Shown: positions 35,801 to 50,514, counted from the first letter of the stretch. The stretch is DNA of 64,000 nt from Rotaria socialis (GCA_905331475.1 CAJNYU010001291.1:1-64000), one strand, 5' to 3'. Numbers and translations: made by a program. The notes: generated by a model not told the origin, from the sequence alone.

Positions 35801-38266
35801 TTTCAAGCATGAATCCGTCACCCATTGTTTCATGACTAGTTAGACGTTCGATGCACACTTGCTCTTGTCCTTCAGAAGAAGAAGAAAACATAGTCAAATA
35901 AAATATACGGAGAATAAGTTCCTTTTTTTGTGTTGGCATTTTCCTATTGCATATGCTACTAGTGCTGTTCTTTCGAGCTCTGTTGGCAGCCCCACATATT
36001 TACTTTATTATCAATGACACCCGTGGTACTATGTCAAGAACTTCTTAATAAGTACACTCTAGAACACGGCACTACTTTTGCAACGTTACCCCGGTTTCAT
36101 TCAGCTGCGCAAATCTTAGAATTCTAAAACGAAGTTATTTTCTCGTGAATAAGGTTTTATTGATTATTTTCAAAGTATTGATCAGAGGCGTCGCCGAAGA
36201 GATGGACTTAATCTAAAAGTTATATTTTCTCTTCCAAAAACAATTTTAACGCAAAAGGTAATATCTTAGTTATTTTACAGTAATTTCTATCAATAGTCGA
36301 ACTAGAAGTAAGTACTTGCGGCAATGAGTTTTTCAATTAGATCATCATACAAAAACATTAATGCCAGTATGTATTGGATAAAATGATAGCATTAGGGAAC
36401 TGCTGCCCAAGTCATAACTTCTGTGCATATAAACCTATAAAGCATGGGTAAATACTTGTTACTACGGTTTCGATTTCTCATATACGTATATATTGATAAT
36501 ATCAAGCCAATATCATAAGAAATACTAGTACTATATGGAGCCAGCATTGCTACCGCTACGATTTTATATGATGGGAAACAATTACTCGAGTAATCCTTTA
36601 TTTTCATTTCGGCATTCAGTGTCAATTGAAATAGATTTATCTAATTATCGAAAATTTCACGAGTTAGGCTAATACTTTTAGATTGATATAGATTAAGTAA
36701 TAGAGCTTCTATCATCAAACTAAAAAATTCATGATTTACTATTACATTCGTGTGCCTAGATCTAAGTATTTTCAGTGTTAACGTATGCACAGCTTATATA
36801 GCATACATGTAAACTTAGATCTCAGCATCATTTTTCATCATGACTATTTCAAAATACAAGAGACAATATACACGAAATTCTAATTTTCTTTAATCTTTTT
36901 TTCCAAGTTTTATCTAACTATAATAAAAAAAAAGAACAAACTCCTGGGATTTTGTGATTCTCAGTACATTACATATAAGTACTATAAATATTTTGAAATT
37001 AGAATATTTCCATCTAGATTCATTAATACCAACTTATATTTCAAATTTGTTGATGTGACCGTCAGAATATTAGTTTAATTCAAATAAGTCTAAGTCTATT
37101 AACTTAAAAGACAAACACGTTGATGGCAACATAATCACCGTAGAAATTGCTTCGAATCATTTTTTGAAACTAAGTAATTCGACGTCAATTTTCGATTTTT
37201 CACCGAAGAAAATTTCATAAATAACTTTTATCAAATTATTAAAACTTTTGTTTCTGAATATCTATTTCAAACATAAACGAAGCTTATTTTCATAGCAGCA
37301 ATGTATAGGGCTACTCTACCCTGTAGCATAGAACAGAATAAAGGTTAGAATATCACCTACAGTCAAGGTGTAGGATATCAAAACTGCTCATCCTACACAT
37401 CTCAATTTCACTGCTTCAACCAGTATAGCAAATGTTATGAAATTTTTACTTTAAAATGTTTCGTCATAACTTGACATATCATCAAAAAGAACTAGGCGAA
37501 AATTTTTCAATCTGATTCCATGATTATGAAATAAAAATCTGAATGTGTCTTTTCACAGCATAAATGGCCAAGCTGATACCCACTATCAACTGTTTGCTTG
37601 AATATAAAAAAAGAAATTGATTAAAATCGTGAGAAAAACTAATATTTTCCTCTTATATGTATTAAGTATAAATAACATCGAGAAAACGAAATGGTAATAG
37701 TATTTTTTATTGACTCAGTCGATCAATTTAAATTGATTATGTGATACCCTACTAAAAATAAATTGTCCGGCAAATACCATGAACATAAATAAAACAAAAT
37801 ATAGTGTTCGTCTTTTATTAACCAGAAAAATTGTTTTTAATTTTCATATGCACTATATCTTCGCGATGACTTTTTACTTACATAGATAACGTATGATCAT
37901 AGAATGCTATGCAATTTTCTATCGTTTGGCATCACTGATTGTTAACAACATCAATTCAATAAAACTCTTTAAATATTCAATGTATATGTCACCACTTTAT
38001 TTATAGACTAAAATAAATACAATAAAATGTCGCACATCCGATCATTCATTTTGCAAACAACTACGTTTTGTTTTGTTTTGGTTAATTAAATTAATATTAT
38101 TCAGAAAAAAAAACAAGATACATCACTGTTAGACTTCTTTTTCTCTTTCATCTAGGCGGCAAGGGATAAGAATAAAAATACTCTTCGAAATCCAAACACA
38201 AGCACACACAAGCAAACAACCTGTTTAACCATAGGAAGAAACAAGAAACAGTAGTATGATAAAAAT
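32826..38266. other. 5.4-kb intergenic, no gene seen
   Basis: The first 300 bases upstream of H1 are less AT-rich, with (TG)n and GCGCGCG at 32893-32918 and TCG trinucleotides at about 32978-33003; this is the likely H1 promoter zone. The rest is AT-rich. Frames at 33383-33598 and 35193-35444 lack domains, start context or splice partners. No RNA gene recognised. Confidence 0.45.
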
Positions 38267-39603
38267 TTAAATAATTATTAATAAAATGTTCATTAAAAAT
38301 ATTGTTAATATTGATGATGATGATGATGATAGTAAGGATAATGATGAAAAGCTATCATCCTTTGATCGTCTTTGCACATTATTTGTATGTGCATCCGATG
38401 TTGAACGTAGAGCAAGTAGCGGATTGCGTGTAAGTTCTTTTTAAAAAAAGAGAGAGAAAAAAGCGAATAAATCTAATATGAAATTAATTGACATCAGCCC
38501 GGAATATGAATGATCATTAGAGTCAAAATAAATAGAAAAGAAAAAAGAACTTCACTGAGAAATGTATGAATTAAAATCTCTTGAGAATGCTGCACAACGA
38601 GTATTCTTATTCTTATTATTATCCTCGTTTTTCTATTATCATGATCTTATGAAGCGTGATACATACCGAGAACCTTGACATGGAATATTTTTGATATTGG
38701 CTTAATTTCTGTTAGTACACAGCTATAATAACCTTGATCAGATAGATGGACATTACGTATTTCAAGATTCCAATGTTCACGATTATCTCGTTCGATCATG
38801 CGTGTTAAATGATAATGACTAGATTGTGTATATTTTAATAGATCAACAAATAGAAGAGTAGTTATTTTTTGTGTTTCATTTATAAATGTAACACGAGACC
38901 ATGTGATCTAAAAATTAAAATCATGTTTTTTTAATTTTCTGAAAAATTATAAATTCAATAATATTTACATGATGTTGGCCTTTATTTTCTATAATACATG
39001 ATAATCTAGCTGTATGGTTAACATAGGTAATAATTTCATCTTGCGTTGAGATAATTTTTGCATCACTTGTAGAACTTGCTAATGTACCATCAACTTCAAA
39101 AGAAAAAGAAAAACGTATAAAAATGAACACTTGAACATACAAGGTCTCTGTCTGTCTGGCTGGCTGCCTGTCTGCGTCTGCTGGTCGGTCTCGCTGTCTT
39201 ACTGTCAATGTGTGATGTAATGTAAAAGCAAAAGTTCAACTACGGCTAATTTCTTTTCATCTAGATGAACTATGACTCGTCAATGACATATGTTCCCGTG
39301 AGAAAGCCGAGAAAAGTGACATATTGCTTATGCGCATAACGTACTTTGATCGATTTTCATCGATCAGTCAAAAAGATATATATAGATATAAATCATAAAA
39401 TATACACGTAAACGTGTTACTTCGTTCGTCTTAGAATTATTAATTGGAAAAAAGAGAAGAGGAGTGTCATTTGGTTTTAATGAACAGGAGTCAAAAAGAG
39501 AGGATGCATCCAGCTGTGTGTATCATGCCTCAAGGTCTTTTTGCATTCTATTTTTAAAAGAAAACTTATTAAAAGAATATACACTAAGGCAGATATGTAT
39601 GTA

Positions 39604-39637
<34 letters not shown>

Positions 39638-39745
39638 GGCATACTTACCGATAAGTAAAATCATCACAATAGAGAAAAGAAGACTAGCAAGTGTTGATTG
39701 CCGGATAGCAGTAACAGCCGTTGCTGTCTGGTGTTTACATTCCAT
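38267..39745 (-). CDS. single-Ig-domain, probably GPI-anchored surface protein (Dpr/IgLON-like)
   Basis: Four exons, 39649-39745, 38969-39093, 38667-38907 and 38267-38436, give 210 aa. The N-terminus has a hydrophobic signal (SLLFSIVMILLI). One V/I-type Ig domain follows: Cys65 in ARLSCIIENK, Trp77 in ITWSRV, then WNLEIRNVHLSDQGYYSC with Cys137, closely resembling the first Ig domain of insect Dpr proteins (W-T-L-x-I, D-x-G-x-Y-x-C, then PKIS). The last exon is a short polar, Ser-rich stalk and a hydrophobic tail ending in ILTIFLMNILLIII at the very C-terminus, typical of a GPI-attachment signal. Potential N-glycosylation sites NHT and NET lie in the domain. Dpr and lachesin relatives have two or three Ig domains; this one has one. 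Role in cell adhesion is inferred. Confidence 0.8.
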
Positions 39746-41828
39746 TGAATAAAACAGAATAGTAAATGAATTCGAGTTAGAGAGAAAATCGTCGCTTTTC
39801 TATTGTGACTTATATATTTATTCTGATTGAAAATTGAATTTAATGCTTTCGAATATTAGTTTGATAATGATAATCGGACATGTGTCAGTGCATTCAGCTT
39901 TTTCGAATGATAATTTTCACTATGATAATGGTAATAGGAGTCGTGATAGTAGTAGTCAGTCGAACGACGTTATAATACAATTAAACCATTAGATGCTTTC
40001 GTCTATAACAAAGAGAGAGAAAAAAAATGAATACTCTTAATATATATGGTGATTAACATGAGAGCACCCACGCATTGAAAGCAAAAGATGTGAGAGGACA
40101 ATGAATGTATATATATATATATATATATATACATTTATATGAATATACATACCAACGATCTGATGAAGAAAAAAGAGAGGCTAGTCAGTGTAATATTATT
40201 GTACATACCGAGTCATTTTATCATTAGACTCTCTCTCTCTCATTCTCGCTTCTCTCCCCCTGTTAACCACAAAGAGTCGAAGAGAGAAGGGGAAAAAATG
40301 AAGATCAACGAATAAGTTATCATTCAATAGTCATAGAATTGTACCTGTAATCTTCTTTCTCTACAGATAGTCGCAAGGGAAGAAGATATTTATTCGGGAT
40401 CGAACGACTCATCCACTATCACTTGCTGAAAGATGCATTTCATTAAGTTGTCTTCTGAGAACGTACACATACATACATACTTCAATGCTCATCGTCGTCT
40501 TATCTCGATGGTGAGTCTAACGAGCTTTTCCAGTCACTCATTCATACATATACACATGCCTTATCGTGTGTGTGTTTTCGCCTGCCTACGTTCAATTCAT
40601 TATGACTATCATGCAATCCTCGATCTCTTCTCTTTCTATGTTCATATCTACATGTGATGTGTACAGAAAAAGTAGACGACGACAGGTTTCACACGATGTC
40701 TATCTACTCGAGGGCATCACGTCGCCGCGTTTCGAAAAATATACATACACACATGCACCCGGATGTGATGATATACTAATACATATGATTACATCATTCA
40801 CCTGTGTAATGCTTTTCCTTCTATCTCTCTGTCTGATTGATAGAAGATAATCGAACTTTTATTGTTGAGATATGTTTGTTTAGGCACGGTCAACGATCTA
40901 CTACTATGACTACTGGTAGACTCTAACGAGTGATCGATCACGCATACGCATGCACGCTAAAGCTCACAAGAAGACATGGACGAGTAAAAGTGTAAAGAAC
41001 AAAAGTTTATTGGCACCAACGCCTTTTTTTTGTCGTTATGGCAGTTCCAAGGATTCATCATTGTGAGGTTGTTTTTCATTGATCACATATAAACGGAAGG
41101 GACCAAAAAGACAATGAAAACGAGAGAGAGAGAGAAGGAGAAAAGAAAAAGAAAGGAATTTCACACATTGATGTGTTTAGATAAAATAAAATCAAAAGAA
41201 AAACGGGAAGCAACTGTGGATGTGGTGATTCCTGACAGTATAGAACTATAATGACGCAATATGAATAGCTGACTTTTACAGCTTACTGAAACAAAACAAC
41301 ATTATTAATGCAAGCAATGGTCATGCTCAATTCAATAGAATGATGATGACTTTCAGCGCATAATCAATTCAATGACTCTAGTTTTTATCTTCTAACTCCT
41401 TTTTTGCTATCCTTGATAATTTGCCATGACACATACTGTCATGCATTTCCTTGTAATTTCGAGTGATTAGATGAAGAACATAAATGACAAAACCTAACTA
41501 ACGTTAATACAAGAAATAAAATCAACACGCTCCGAGTACTCACTTTGCATTGACTATAACTAGTGAATAGATGCGAGAAGGCGAACTAGAGTACATCAAC
41601 GGTGGTGCGCAAGTGTGAGCTTTCGAAATTCAGCATGAATTTTTTTCTTCTTTTTTTGTTGATGTTCTATTCGGCATGAATACCGATTGAACAACACTCA
41701 ACACACACATATACACATTAGAACATTGCACTAAGAGAGCGAAAGAGTGAATGAAACACTCCATTCGATGAATACAATATAATGTAACAACAAGAATGAA
41801 GTCAGAAAGCGACAGAGAAACAGAGGGA

Positions 41829-41866
<38 letters not shown>

Positions 41867-44800
41867 AGGAGAAAGCGAGAAAAAAGAGAGAATGACATTG
41901 AACCTTCGATGTGATGTCCAATGAAGTCACGCGTCATTAGTAATACCCCAAATAGAGACGAAGGAAATGTTAGTCAGTTCTTCCGTAGATCTTTCGTACA
42001 GCTCAGATTGATTCATTTATTCAAACGTAATTGACCATACATATACACATACATGCATATGCATATACATTTATGTATATATAGATACATTTATTTATTT
42101 ATTGCATAAGAATTAGGCGCGACGCTAATCCGGATAGACACAAATTGTTGCTCATAAAGATTAAAAAAGAAAAAAAAAGGTAATTTGAGATCTCAACCAT
42201 TGATACCATCAGCATTATATCAAAGGAAAATTAGCTCAATTTTTCTTTCTCGAATGAAACTTACGTATGTCGTCTTCGTGTTCAAGAATGTATGTATGCA
42301 AGAAATTCATGTGTATAAAGTTCTTTTTCTTTTTCTCCGCCTCTATAAGCTGCACGCTTTGAATGTGCATTGATGAATAACGACACCACGAAAGAAGAAG
42401 AAGAAGAAGAAGAGAGAAAGCAAGAGAAAGAGAAACGGCATCATGTTGCACCAACACCACTATCCATCTAAGTGACCCATTTCCGGCTCGTTTACCCGAC
42501 AGCAACACAAACAGCAGCTTCATTATAATACACAACAAATACAAGGTTGACTAATGCCTACCGTTAATATGAACATAAGATAAATTGACATTACATTTTT
42601 CCTTTTTTTGTGTGCCTTCAAGTTCAATGAAGTATATCATTTGACCATCACAAGGAAATGAAAGTGATTTTTCTTTTAGCTTTATTAATGAAAATACAAA
42701 TATGATGTCAATAGGCAGAAACTACGTGACGTGTTGTGCATCCGTTTCCTCTTTTGGGCTTATAAAGACATCTTACACCTTTTGTAGTTAGTGATGCATC
42801 GGCGTACATCAGCTAGTGCATTGAAGAAACACAAATGGATCATAATGGATCGCCGTTAGATTATTTAATTTTCTTTGCTTTTCCTTTTCTTCTTCTTTTT
42901 TTATGGTCTAATTTGATGGTTAATGAAGCAAGCAAACAAGTCAGAATAGAATCCAGAGAAAATGAGAATGACAGCAGTAATGCAGACGAGCTGTTCATTC
43001 AATTTTATTTCTAGTAAAAACGAAGGGCGTAAAGAATGGATCGAATTGAATTTATTGTGTTCGATGGTGATCATATTTCTTCAGTTGTTTGAATAAGGAT
43101 TTTGATAATCAATGAAAACACCAAAGAATAATGGTTGTGTTGTATTTCACTATCAGATGATACTTCGAATCCGTTATTTCTTTCCAAAGGTTATCTTAGT
43201 ATACGTTTCTTACAAGATTAAAATTACATCAATCAGGAATATATGTGTTACAAGTAAAGATAAATGAGTATTTTTCTTCGCAGTAGTCAATTATTCCCAC
43301 CAAAATAATGATAGTAATTCTTTGGAATGAACAGCTGATGTATTTATATATATATATATATATACAGTATAATTCCATCAATATGATGATGTCATCACCA
43401 ATCTATAAACAAACAGTATTGTGATAAACTCGAATCAACTAAGCTGGTTCCAATGTTATCGAAAATAAAAATTAATCTAAATCTAATTATTAAATATGGA
43501 ATCTAATTATTTTGTTTATTCCGTTATTTTTCTTTGTAGTAGATTTTTGTTGCAATGCTATTTGAAATTGGTTCTCACCAATAGTATATTTTTCATTAAA
43601 TCGTTTCATTGAGAAACATTATGAATTTAAAAGTTCTGCACTCTGAAATCCTATCTTGTCTAGTTATTTATGTTATGTTTATAATTAGAATTGATCGATT
43701 CTAATGATTGTAACTATTGTTTTCTATCTAATCATTCAGTTGTATTTTTTTTATATTTACCAGTAAATATATTTCACTTCTCATCACTTGCTACTAATTG
43801 ATTTCTTCTATGAGTACTCGCTTACTGAATATATCAATTTCCTCAAGTATTTCAGTAGTACTTTTTTCTACGTTTTTCATTGTTCTTAATTAAATCATAT
43901 TCGCTAGACTGTGATTGCTAATAGACGATGTTGATCAATTCACCGTTACAGAAACGTTCTGAATTGCTCATTGAAAATGCAACATGCAGTGTGAAGATAT
44001 TTGAAGAAAAAATGCAGTCACAATAGTTTATGAATTGCCTATACAATTCTATTGTTTTTCTTCATCATATTTTGTTGCAAGTAAATCGACAAAATACTTT
44101 TCAATAGAAATAAATTTTAGGGACTTCTGTTATTTTACAGGCTGTCTTTTAACTCATACAACGATTCAAGCATAAATAATCAAAGAGCATGTTTAATGAT
44201 GAATAATTAATGGGGGGAAAAAAGACATACTTTTTTAATTAGAAAAGATTGAAGCTTGAAAAGCGCAGAATTCGCTCACTTTGTTTTGTTCTTATGTATT
44301 GAGGTATTCATTCACGAATATAAGAAATCTTTGTACGTGGATAAAGAGCTTTCGTAGAAAGAAAGAACGAAAGAAAAACATGCTAATTAGCACAAAATAA
44401 TGAAGACTATTTGTAACTATCATTAATTGCAGCTTTTCTCATGTTGACCAAAGTTAATGAACGCCTCACGACTATACGGCATGACAATTATTCATATCAA
44501 ACGTCTAAAGACGTGTTCTGATACAAGTATTATTATGTTTCACAACATGCAAAAACTCATCAGTCAAATCATGATAGATAGTGCCTTGTTACGTTGATGA
44601 TATATAATATAATTCTTGAGTTCAAGGCTCTTTTATTTGCATATTTCTTCGATTTATTATTTTTATAACGAGTTAATAGTTTCAAACGTCATTGCAATAT
44701 TTTATCGATATTTGACATAGCATCATTATCATCACCATTGCCATTATATACTTTTTTTGAATTATTGAAAAGAAACCTATAACTTCAATTGAATTGTTGA

Positions 44801-46352
44801 TATACATGGCAGATGTCTTTTCATTCGAATACTGCAAAAAGAATATCTTTTTTTCTACTTTAAAGGTTTCAGTGTGCATACGCATCATTTCAATTGAATA
44901 AAAAGTAAGTGTTAGAAATATTCATAGAGGAAAAATCAACAGTTTTCTTATTTGACATCATTAATCAAACGATTCTATAGTACAAGCAAATAAAAATGAC
45001 GAAGGCTTGTCAATATGAAATACATAACAAACTTTTCTTTAATCGCTTTATATTAAAAAAAAAACATTTTTTTTTATATGAATCTACATTCGATATCTTA
45101 GGCCAAGGATGTGCTTTGTTCATGCCACTATAGAATAGTGAGTCATTAAAACTTGATCAAATGATTTCATTGGCATCGACATTCATCGAAGCATTGGCAT
45201 TCATGTTCGTTGCAACATTAAAACATCGATTCTATTAAAATGTGCCCTTTTTTATATTTGTGCATTTCGATACTTCAATGAACATCGGTCACAGTCTACA
45301 CTATCTACATTGATTTATTGATCAGTTAACTAAAATTGCACATCTGTACATGATTTCATATATCTTTCTATGTTGTTAATGGAACTTCACAAATTCATTT
45401 TCATACTCCATAAATTATAAGAATTATTATTCGATTCATAAATCCTAACAAAAAAACATTCTTGAGGCGATTTTCATTCAATCCTGCATTAGTAGACAAT
45501 CATATAAAGCATGCTCATCTTCCACAACACAATTTCGATACATTTATTTGCTTATAAACTAACCGCAAACATGAAGCAACATCAACAAAAGGAAAAAACA
45601 CATGAAAACACGAATTCGAATCCAATCAGCACACTGAAACATCAAACACACATGACACACTGAACTTGAGCAAGAAGAAAAAAAAGAGGATAAAATAAGT
45701 AAGGCTGCTGTTGTGAATATTAGAGATATAGCGACAAAGAAAAAAAAAAGAAAATTCCTATTCATATTGACATGCTGTAATCCTACGAAATAGTAAAATT
45801 AAATCGTAAAAACTACAGCTTATAGAATTAAGGAAAAAATCGGATAGAGACTGGGAAAAGGGGAATGTGTCATAACTCGAATAATAAGTATTTAAGATGA
45901 CAAATGTTCGCAAAAACGGTGAAATATATGGATAAATAAGAGACATAATTATAATAGAAATCTGCCTATCGATTCTGACTTTTTGATTGTCATAGCCAGA
46001 CAAAAAATAAACAGATGAAGACGGCAGCAAAAGAGAGGGAAATACTGTAGAAAAAAAAGAAAAAAAGAAAAGAATTTTTAAAGCTTTTCAATACACACGT
46101 AAGTACTAATCTAACTTTTGCAATTGCGCATTCATACATATAGAAAAGAAGCATTGATTTTCAAGCGCTTTATACTGTTAATAGATATAGCCTGATGATC
46201 ATTCCTTAATGATACTATTATAAAATATTGTGTGTGCATAAGATGTGTTGCAAGAAGAAGAAAAGAGAAGAGAGAAATTTTAAAAAAACATAGTTTAAAC
46301 ACGGTTTTCTTCATTTATTGATTTAATTTTCATTGCATTCGAGCCATTTCGT
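39746..46352. other. 6.6-kb intergenic, no gene seen
   Basis: AT-rich DNA between the Ig gene and the ammonium transporter 3' end. It contains (AT)n at 40111-40131 and (GA)n at 41832-41862, plus several purine or pyrimidine runs. Frames such as 40433-40850, 42185-42544 and 45758-46030 are short, overlap on opposite strands, and have no domain or splice support. Confidence 0.45.
41832..41862. repeat. (GA)n microsatellite
   Basis: Uninterrupted GA run of about 30 bases inside a longer purine-rich tract. Confidence 0.9.
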
Positions 46353-48854
46353 TCATTGAAATATTCGATAGGGACGATTGCTAAAAAGTGACAAAACGAA
46401 AAACAATAACAATAAGCTGATAAAGAAAAATTTTCAGAATTTTCTTTTTATAAATTAAAGAGGCAAAAGCACAATGTGTATCTACAAAGAGCGGATGCAG
46501 AAGTAGAAGATTGTCATTTTGTTTTGTATTTAGCTCTAGTGCAAATGATTGTATCAGGTTTTATTTCCATCTTACCTACGCATATCATCGAGCACGTAGG
46601 CTGAAAAATATATTAATCATGACTATCATACTAATATTTAGCATTAACTAATTGAGGGGAAAGAAATGTGCTCGTAGGAAAGTTTTATGAAATCAAAAAC
46701 GAGGAAGTATCAATTTACATACCTCCTTCAGCATCAGTAACGATGTTTGGAAAGTTTGTTCGTACACCAACAGTTTCTTGTTCAATTGTTTTACCTTGTA
46801 ATTGTTCGCCACATGCAGCACAATAGATACGAAGTGCATAAGCAGGTTCACCATGTTGAAATAGATCGATACCTTTAGAGAGAGAGAGAGAGAAAGAAAA
46901 CAATCATTGTAATTAAATTATATGAACTTTTACAAAAAGCAAATTTTTTCTGTTTCTTTCTTACCTCGCAATTCTTCTTCTTGTGACACTTTTAATAAAG
47001 AAATTAATTTAAGTACAAGAAATAGAAGTGCAACAAAGATAGCTGTCCAAGCCATGACAACGGCTGCCGTACATAATGAATTAAGTAATCCCTAAATAAA
47101 CAATTATTATTTTTTTATTTCAAATAACATATTATTCTATTTAGTTATTTTACCCGCCAACTTTCTCCGACACTAATACGATAGATAATTGAGAAGAATG
47201 CATTTTCAGTAAAATCGCCATCACTGTCTGGTCCAACTGTTCGACGAAAGATTGGTAAAGCAAATATACCCCATAAACCCCCACCAATATGAACTAAAGA
47301 AAAATAACAAAAAATTTCGGTTCTTTGCTGTTGGCTTCTGCTTTATTCATTCTCATACCAGCTGCTGTTTCAACAGGATCATCAATATGAAGTTTAAGTA
47401 ATAATTTGCTCCATAATAAGAAACTTAATGCAGCAATGGAACCAACAATGACTGCAGACCATGGATTGTACGCTACAGCTCCAGCAGCAACGGCAACCAT
47501 GCCAGCTATAATTGAATTGACAGTTGATAAAAAGACACGTCGTTTAAGATGGCGAGCTGGTTGTTGAACTACTGAAAAAAAAATAAATAACAGAATTAAT
47601 TTCGCATTTATACTTTTCTTTTTTGCACAATTATTTCTTACATTCAATAACACGTTGCAATAGATAGTAGGTTGCACCTGACGTTGCACCTGATAAAAGT
47701 GTATTGATAAGTCCATGCCCAACTCGATCGCCATAAGCTACTCCTGTTATACGATGATCAGCACCTGAATTAAGTACGAAGAAACCGAATGCAACAAGAA
47801 TTGCACCAACTGATGTAATCTAAATATAAAAATAATAATTATTGTTATTAACAAAATAGCTAGTGTTTCGTTGTTTTTTTTCGCTTATTACTGGAATACT
47901 ATGACCAAATAAAGGTAATGTACGTGGTTCAAATCGACCGAAACGTGGGCCAAGAAAGACTGTACCAATTAATGCTGCAACACCTGCTGTTAAAAAGATG
48001 ATAGCACTACCACCATAATCCTATTTTTTTAAAGAAAGTACATATTCAGAAAATAAAAAAATTTTGCTAAATATAAACTATTTCATACTCGTGCACCAAC
48101 AACAGCACCTAGCCAACCACTAGCACCCCACATCCAGTGTGCAAGAAATGGATAGACAAATCCTAAGAAGAAGAAAAAAAAATATATATATATATATATA
48201 TAAATATACGTTTTGTTGCGCCGTCCCCTCCCCCTCTCGCACCAATATTAATCAAAACTTACCAGACATAAGAACTGAAAAAAGTACATAAACTGGGACT
48301 CGACATCGTTCAGCGAATGCACTTGCTGCTATATTTGTAACAAGAAATGTTAATGTATAATGATAGAAGAAGTGAATGTATGGATCTTGATTATTTAAAT
48401 TATAAAAATTGTTTGAATTTGTGAAATTTTCTACACCTGGATAAACATCTTTAGCACCAAAGCGTTCGCTAGCCCAAAATCGTGTGCCCAAGATAACATT
48501 AGCATTACCACCAAAAGCAAATGCATAACCAGTGATCCAATAAGCAAGTATTGAAGAAACTAAATTTTTATTTTTAAACAAACTTGTTTATTTTTGATCT
48601 CTCTTCCTGATGACTTACTGAAAATAAGAAGTGTTTTAAAAAGACTATGACCTGCATTTTGACTTCGAACGCCACCTGATTCAATGAGTGTATAACCACA
48701 ACTCATTACTATAATATAACAAAAATAAATAAATATTATTATTTTTGTTATTGTTTTAATGTTTATTAAATAACTTACAGAAAACGACAACACCATTGAA
48801 GAGAAGAAAGAAACTTTCAATGGCTTTTTGTAGTTGTTCATTTGATGCTGCCAT
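46353..48854 (-). CDS. AMT: AMT/MEP-type ammonium transporter
   Basis: Twelve exons (48779-48854, 48619-48708, 48263-48559, 48089-48162, 47892-48020, 47642-47819, 47359-47571, 47154-47293, 46965-47091, 46723-46872, 46576-46600, 46353-46380) give 508 aa. AMT proteins form trimeric plasma-membrane channels that move ammonium. Family landmarks: ESGGVRSQN, WITGYAFAFGGN, HWMWGASGW, then DYGGSAIIFLTAG with Asp180 at the conserved ammonium-site position, GPRFGRF, and the pore segment VHIGGGLWG with His354, the second twin-histidine. The first twin-histidine (after DxxGxxxx) is Phe188. The cytosolic tail after GIDLFQHGEPAY has CAAC and ends in RPYRIFQ; the two terminal exons are tiny (25 and 28 nt) and less certain. 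Family assignment is secure. Confidence 0.95.
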
Positions 48855-49198
48855 GATAAGCGCCTATTCGTCGATTATTCAAATATGATAACTATTTATA
48901 TCTTTTTATTTATCTAGAAAAATATATAAACAAAAATTCATAAGCATATTGTAACAGTTTAAAACAAGACCAAACGCTGTTTTTTTAACGATTATAAAAC
49001 AACAAAAAAAAAACACATGCATTTAAAAAAACTTAAAGTCTCTAAAATGATTGATTTTCGACATGTGACGCTCGTTATCCACTAACTGGTAAGACGATAT
49101 CTCCTCTCATATGGTGCTACCAACACCGACTGTGAAACAACATCGTACATATATAGTAGCACATCGTATGAAATATGTTATCAATTCGTCTGTTTTTT

Positions 49199-49236
49199 CT
49201 TCTTCTTCTTCTTCTTCTTCTTCTTCTTCTTCCTCT
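49199..49236. repeat. (CTT)n microsatellite
   Basis: Trinucleotide CTT run of about 38 bases, about 350 bases upstream of the AMT start. Confidence 0.9.
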
Positions 49237-50490
49237 ATACATAACATAGACTTTTTCGATTTGTGCGTGTAAAAATGTTAAACAAACTAATCTGTCTTCA
49301 TCAGATATTTAGATAATTCATCATAGTACAAAGTATATCTGTTTATAAAGTTGTCAAATGTAGAAAAGAAAAGCAAATTCATATTGATTACTCACTCGAA
49401 TTGGAATAGAGATGAGAAAAAATGAAAGTAACAACGGCTGATAACTCGAGCAGTTTAACTTTTATTTAATGCCAAGTAGGGACGATAAAGATGTTTAGTC
49501 CGAAAAAATACCACCAACAAGAGCAAAAGAGAAAGAGAAAATGAAATAGAAAAAGAAGATCTGTTTTCTCTTTCGCTTGTTATATGCCGCTTCTGACGAG
49601 AAAGAATAGTCCGAGCACGAACGAAATGACGTAATCCGATCTTCCAAATTCACTCATTCACTTTTTTTTCGTACTGTTCGGATGAAGACAAGGAGCTAGT
49701 CCGAACATTGTTTGTGTTGAGATGTACGACTACAGAAACGAAACAAGATTGATAATGTCGATATCGAGAAAATGAAACTACACTGACATACATCTACATA
49801 TTTTATGGCATTAAGTGATGATCGTCGAAAAAAAATAACGAAGCACATAAAAAAAAAAGAAAGTTATACATTTTTTGCTTGTTTCTTTTTTTTCCTATTC
49901 CTTAAATTATTTGAATTAATCTACACATACCTACCATATTTCTTGTCTCTCATGTATACTCTCATCGATAGTCATAACACGAAGAGAAAATAAAAAGAAC
50001 TACTACTACTGCAAGATGTATAGTTGATTGAATTATCATTTGAATACGATCATGACAATAATCAGACCTACAATTTTATCATTTTTTGATAAATTAGCTA
50101 TTCTAACAAAACAAAACACCCTGTTATTTTCTATGGTGTGAATCTAAGCGCACTAGACGATGATATTATTTAAAGATGTTCTATCATTTCTTACCACCTT
50201 TTATCCTTTTAGACATACTATAATCAATAATTATAAATGAACTGTATCCATTACTTTTTATGTGTAAAAATCCAGATGGATCGAAACCATTATCACTATT
50301 CTCAAGACAAAGTACGAAATTTGTCGACGAAGAAAGACTAATGCACATAAAAGAATCTTTACGGATAATATCTTCTCCTCTATCAACAATAATGACCGAT
50401 ATAGCAGTTCCTAAAGCATTGATTGTTTTCTTATGCTTTGTTACAGAAAAGTTGTAAATATACAATCAACCAATTGTATGTAAGATTTGC

Positions 50491-50514
50491 AGAGAGAGAG
50501 AGAGAGAGAGAGAC
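50491..50514. repeat. (GA)n microsatellite
   Basis: GA run of 24 bases that continues as interrupted purine text to about 50535. Confidence 0.9.

Noticed and set aside
38286..38430. Plus-strand exon-like frame starting MFIKN with an Asp run and ending at a good GTAAGT
   Set aside because: The minus strand of the same DNA is the last exon of the Ig gene, in frame and with a sensible GPI-type tail; no plus-strand partner exons exist nearby.
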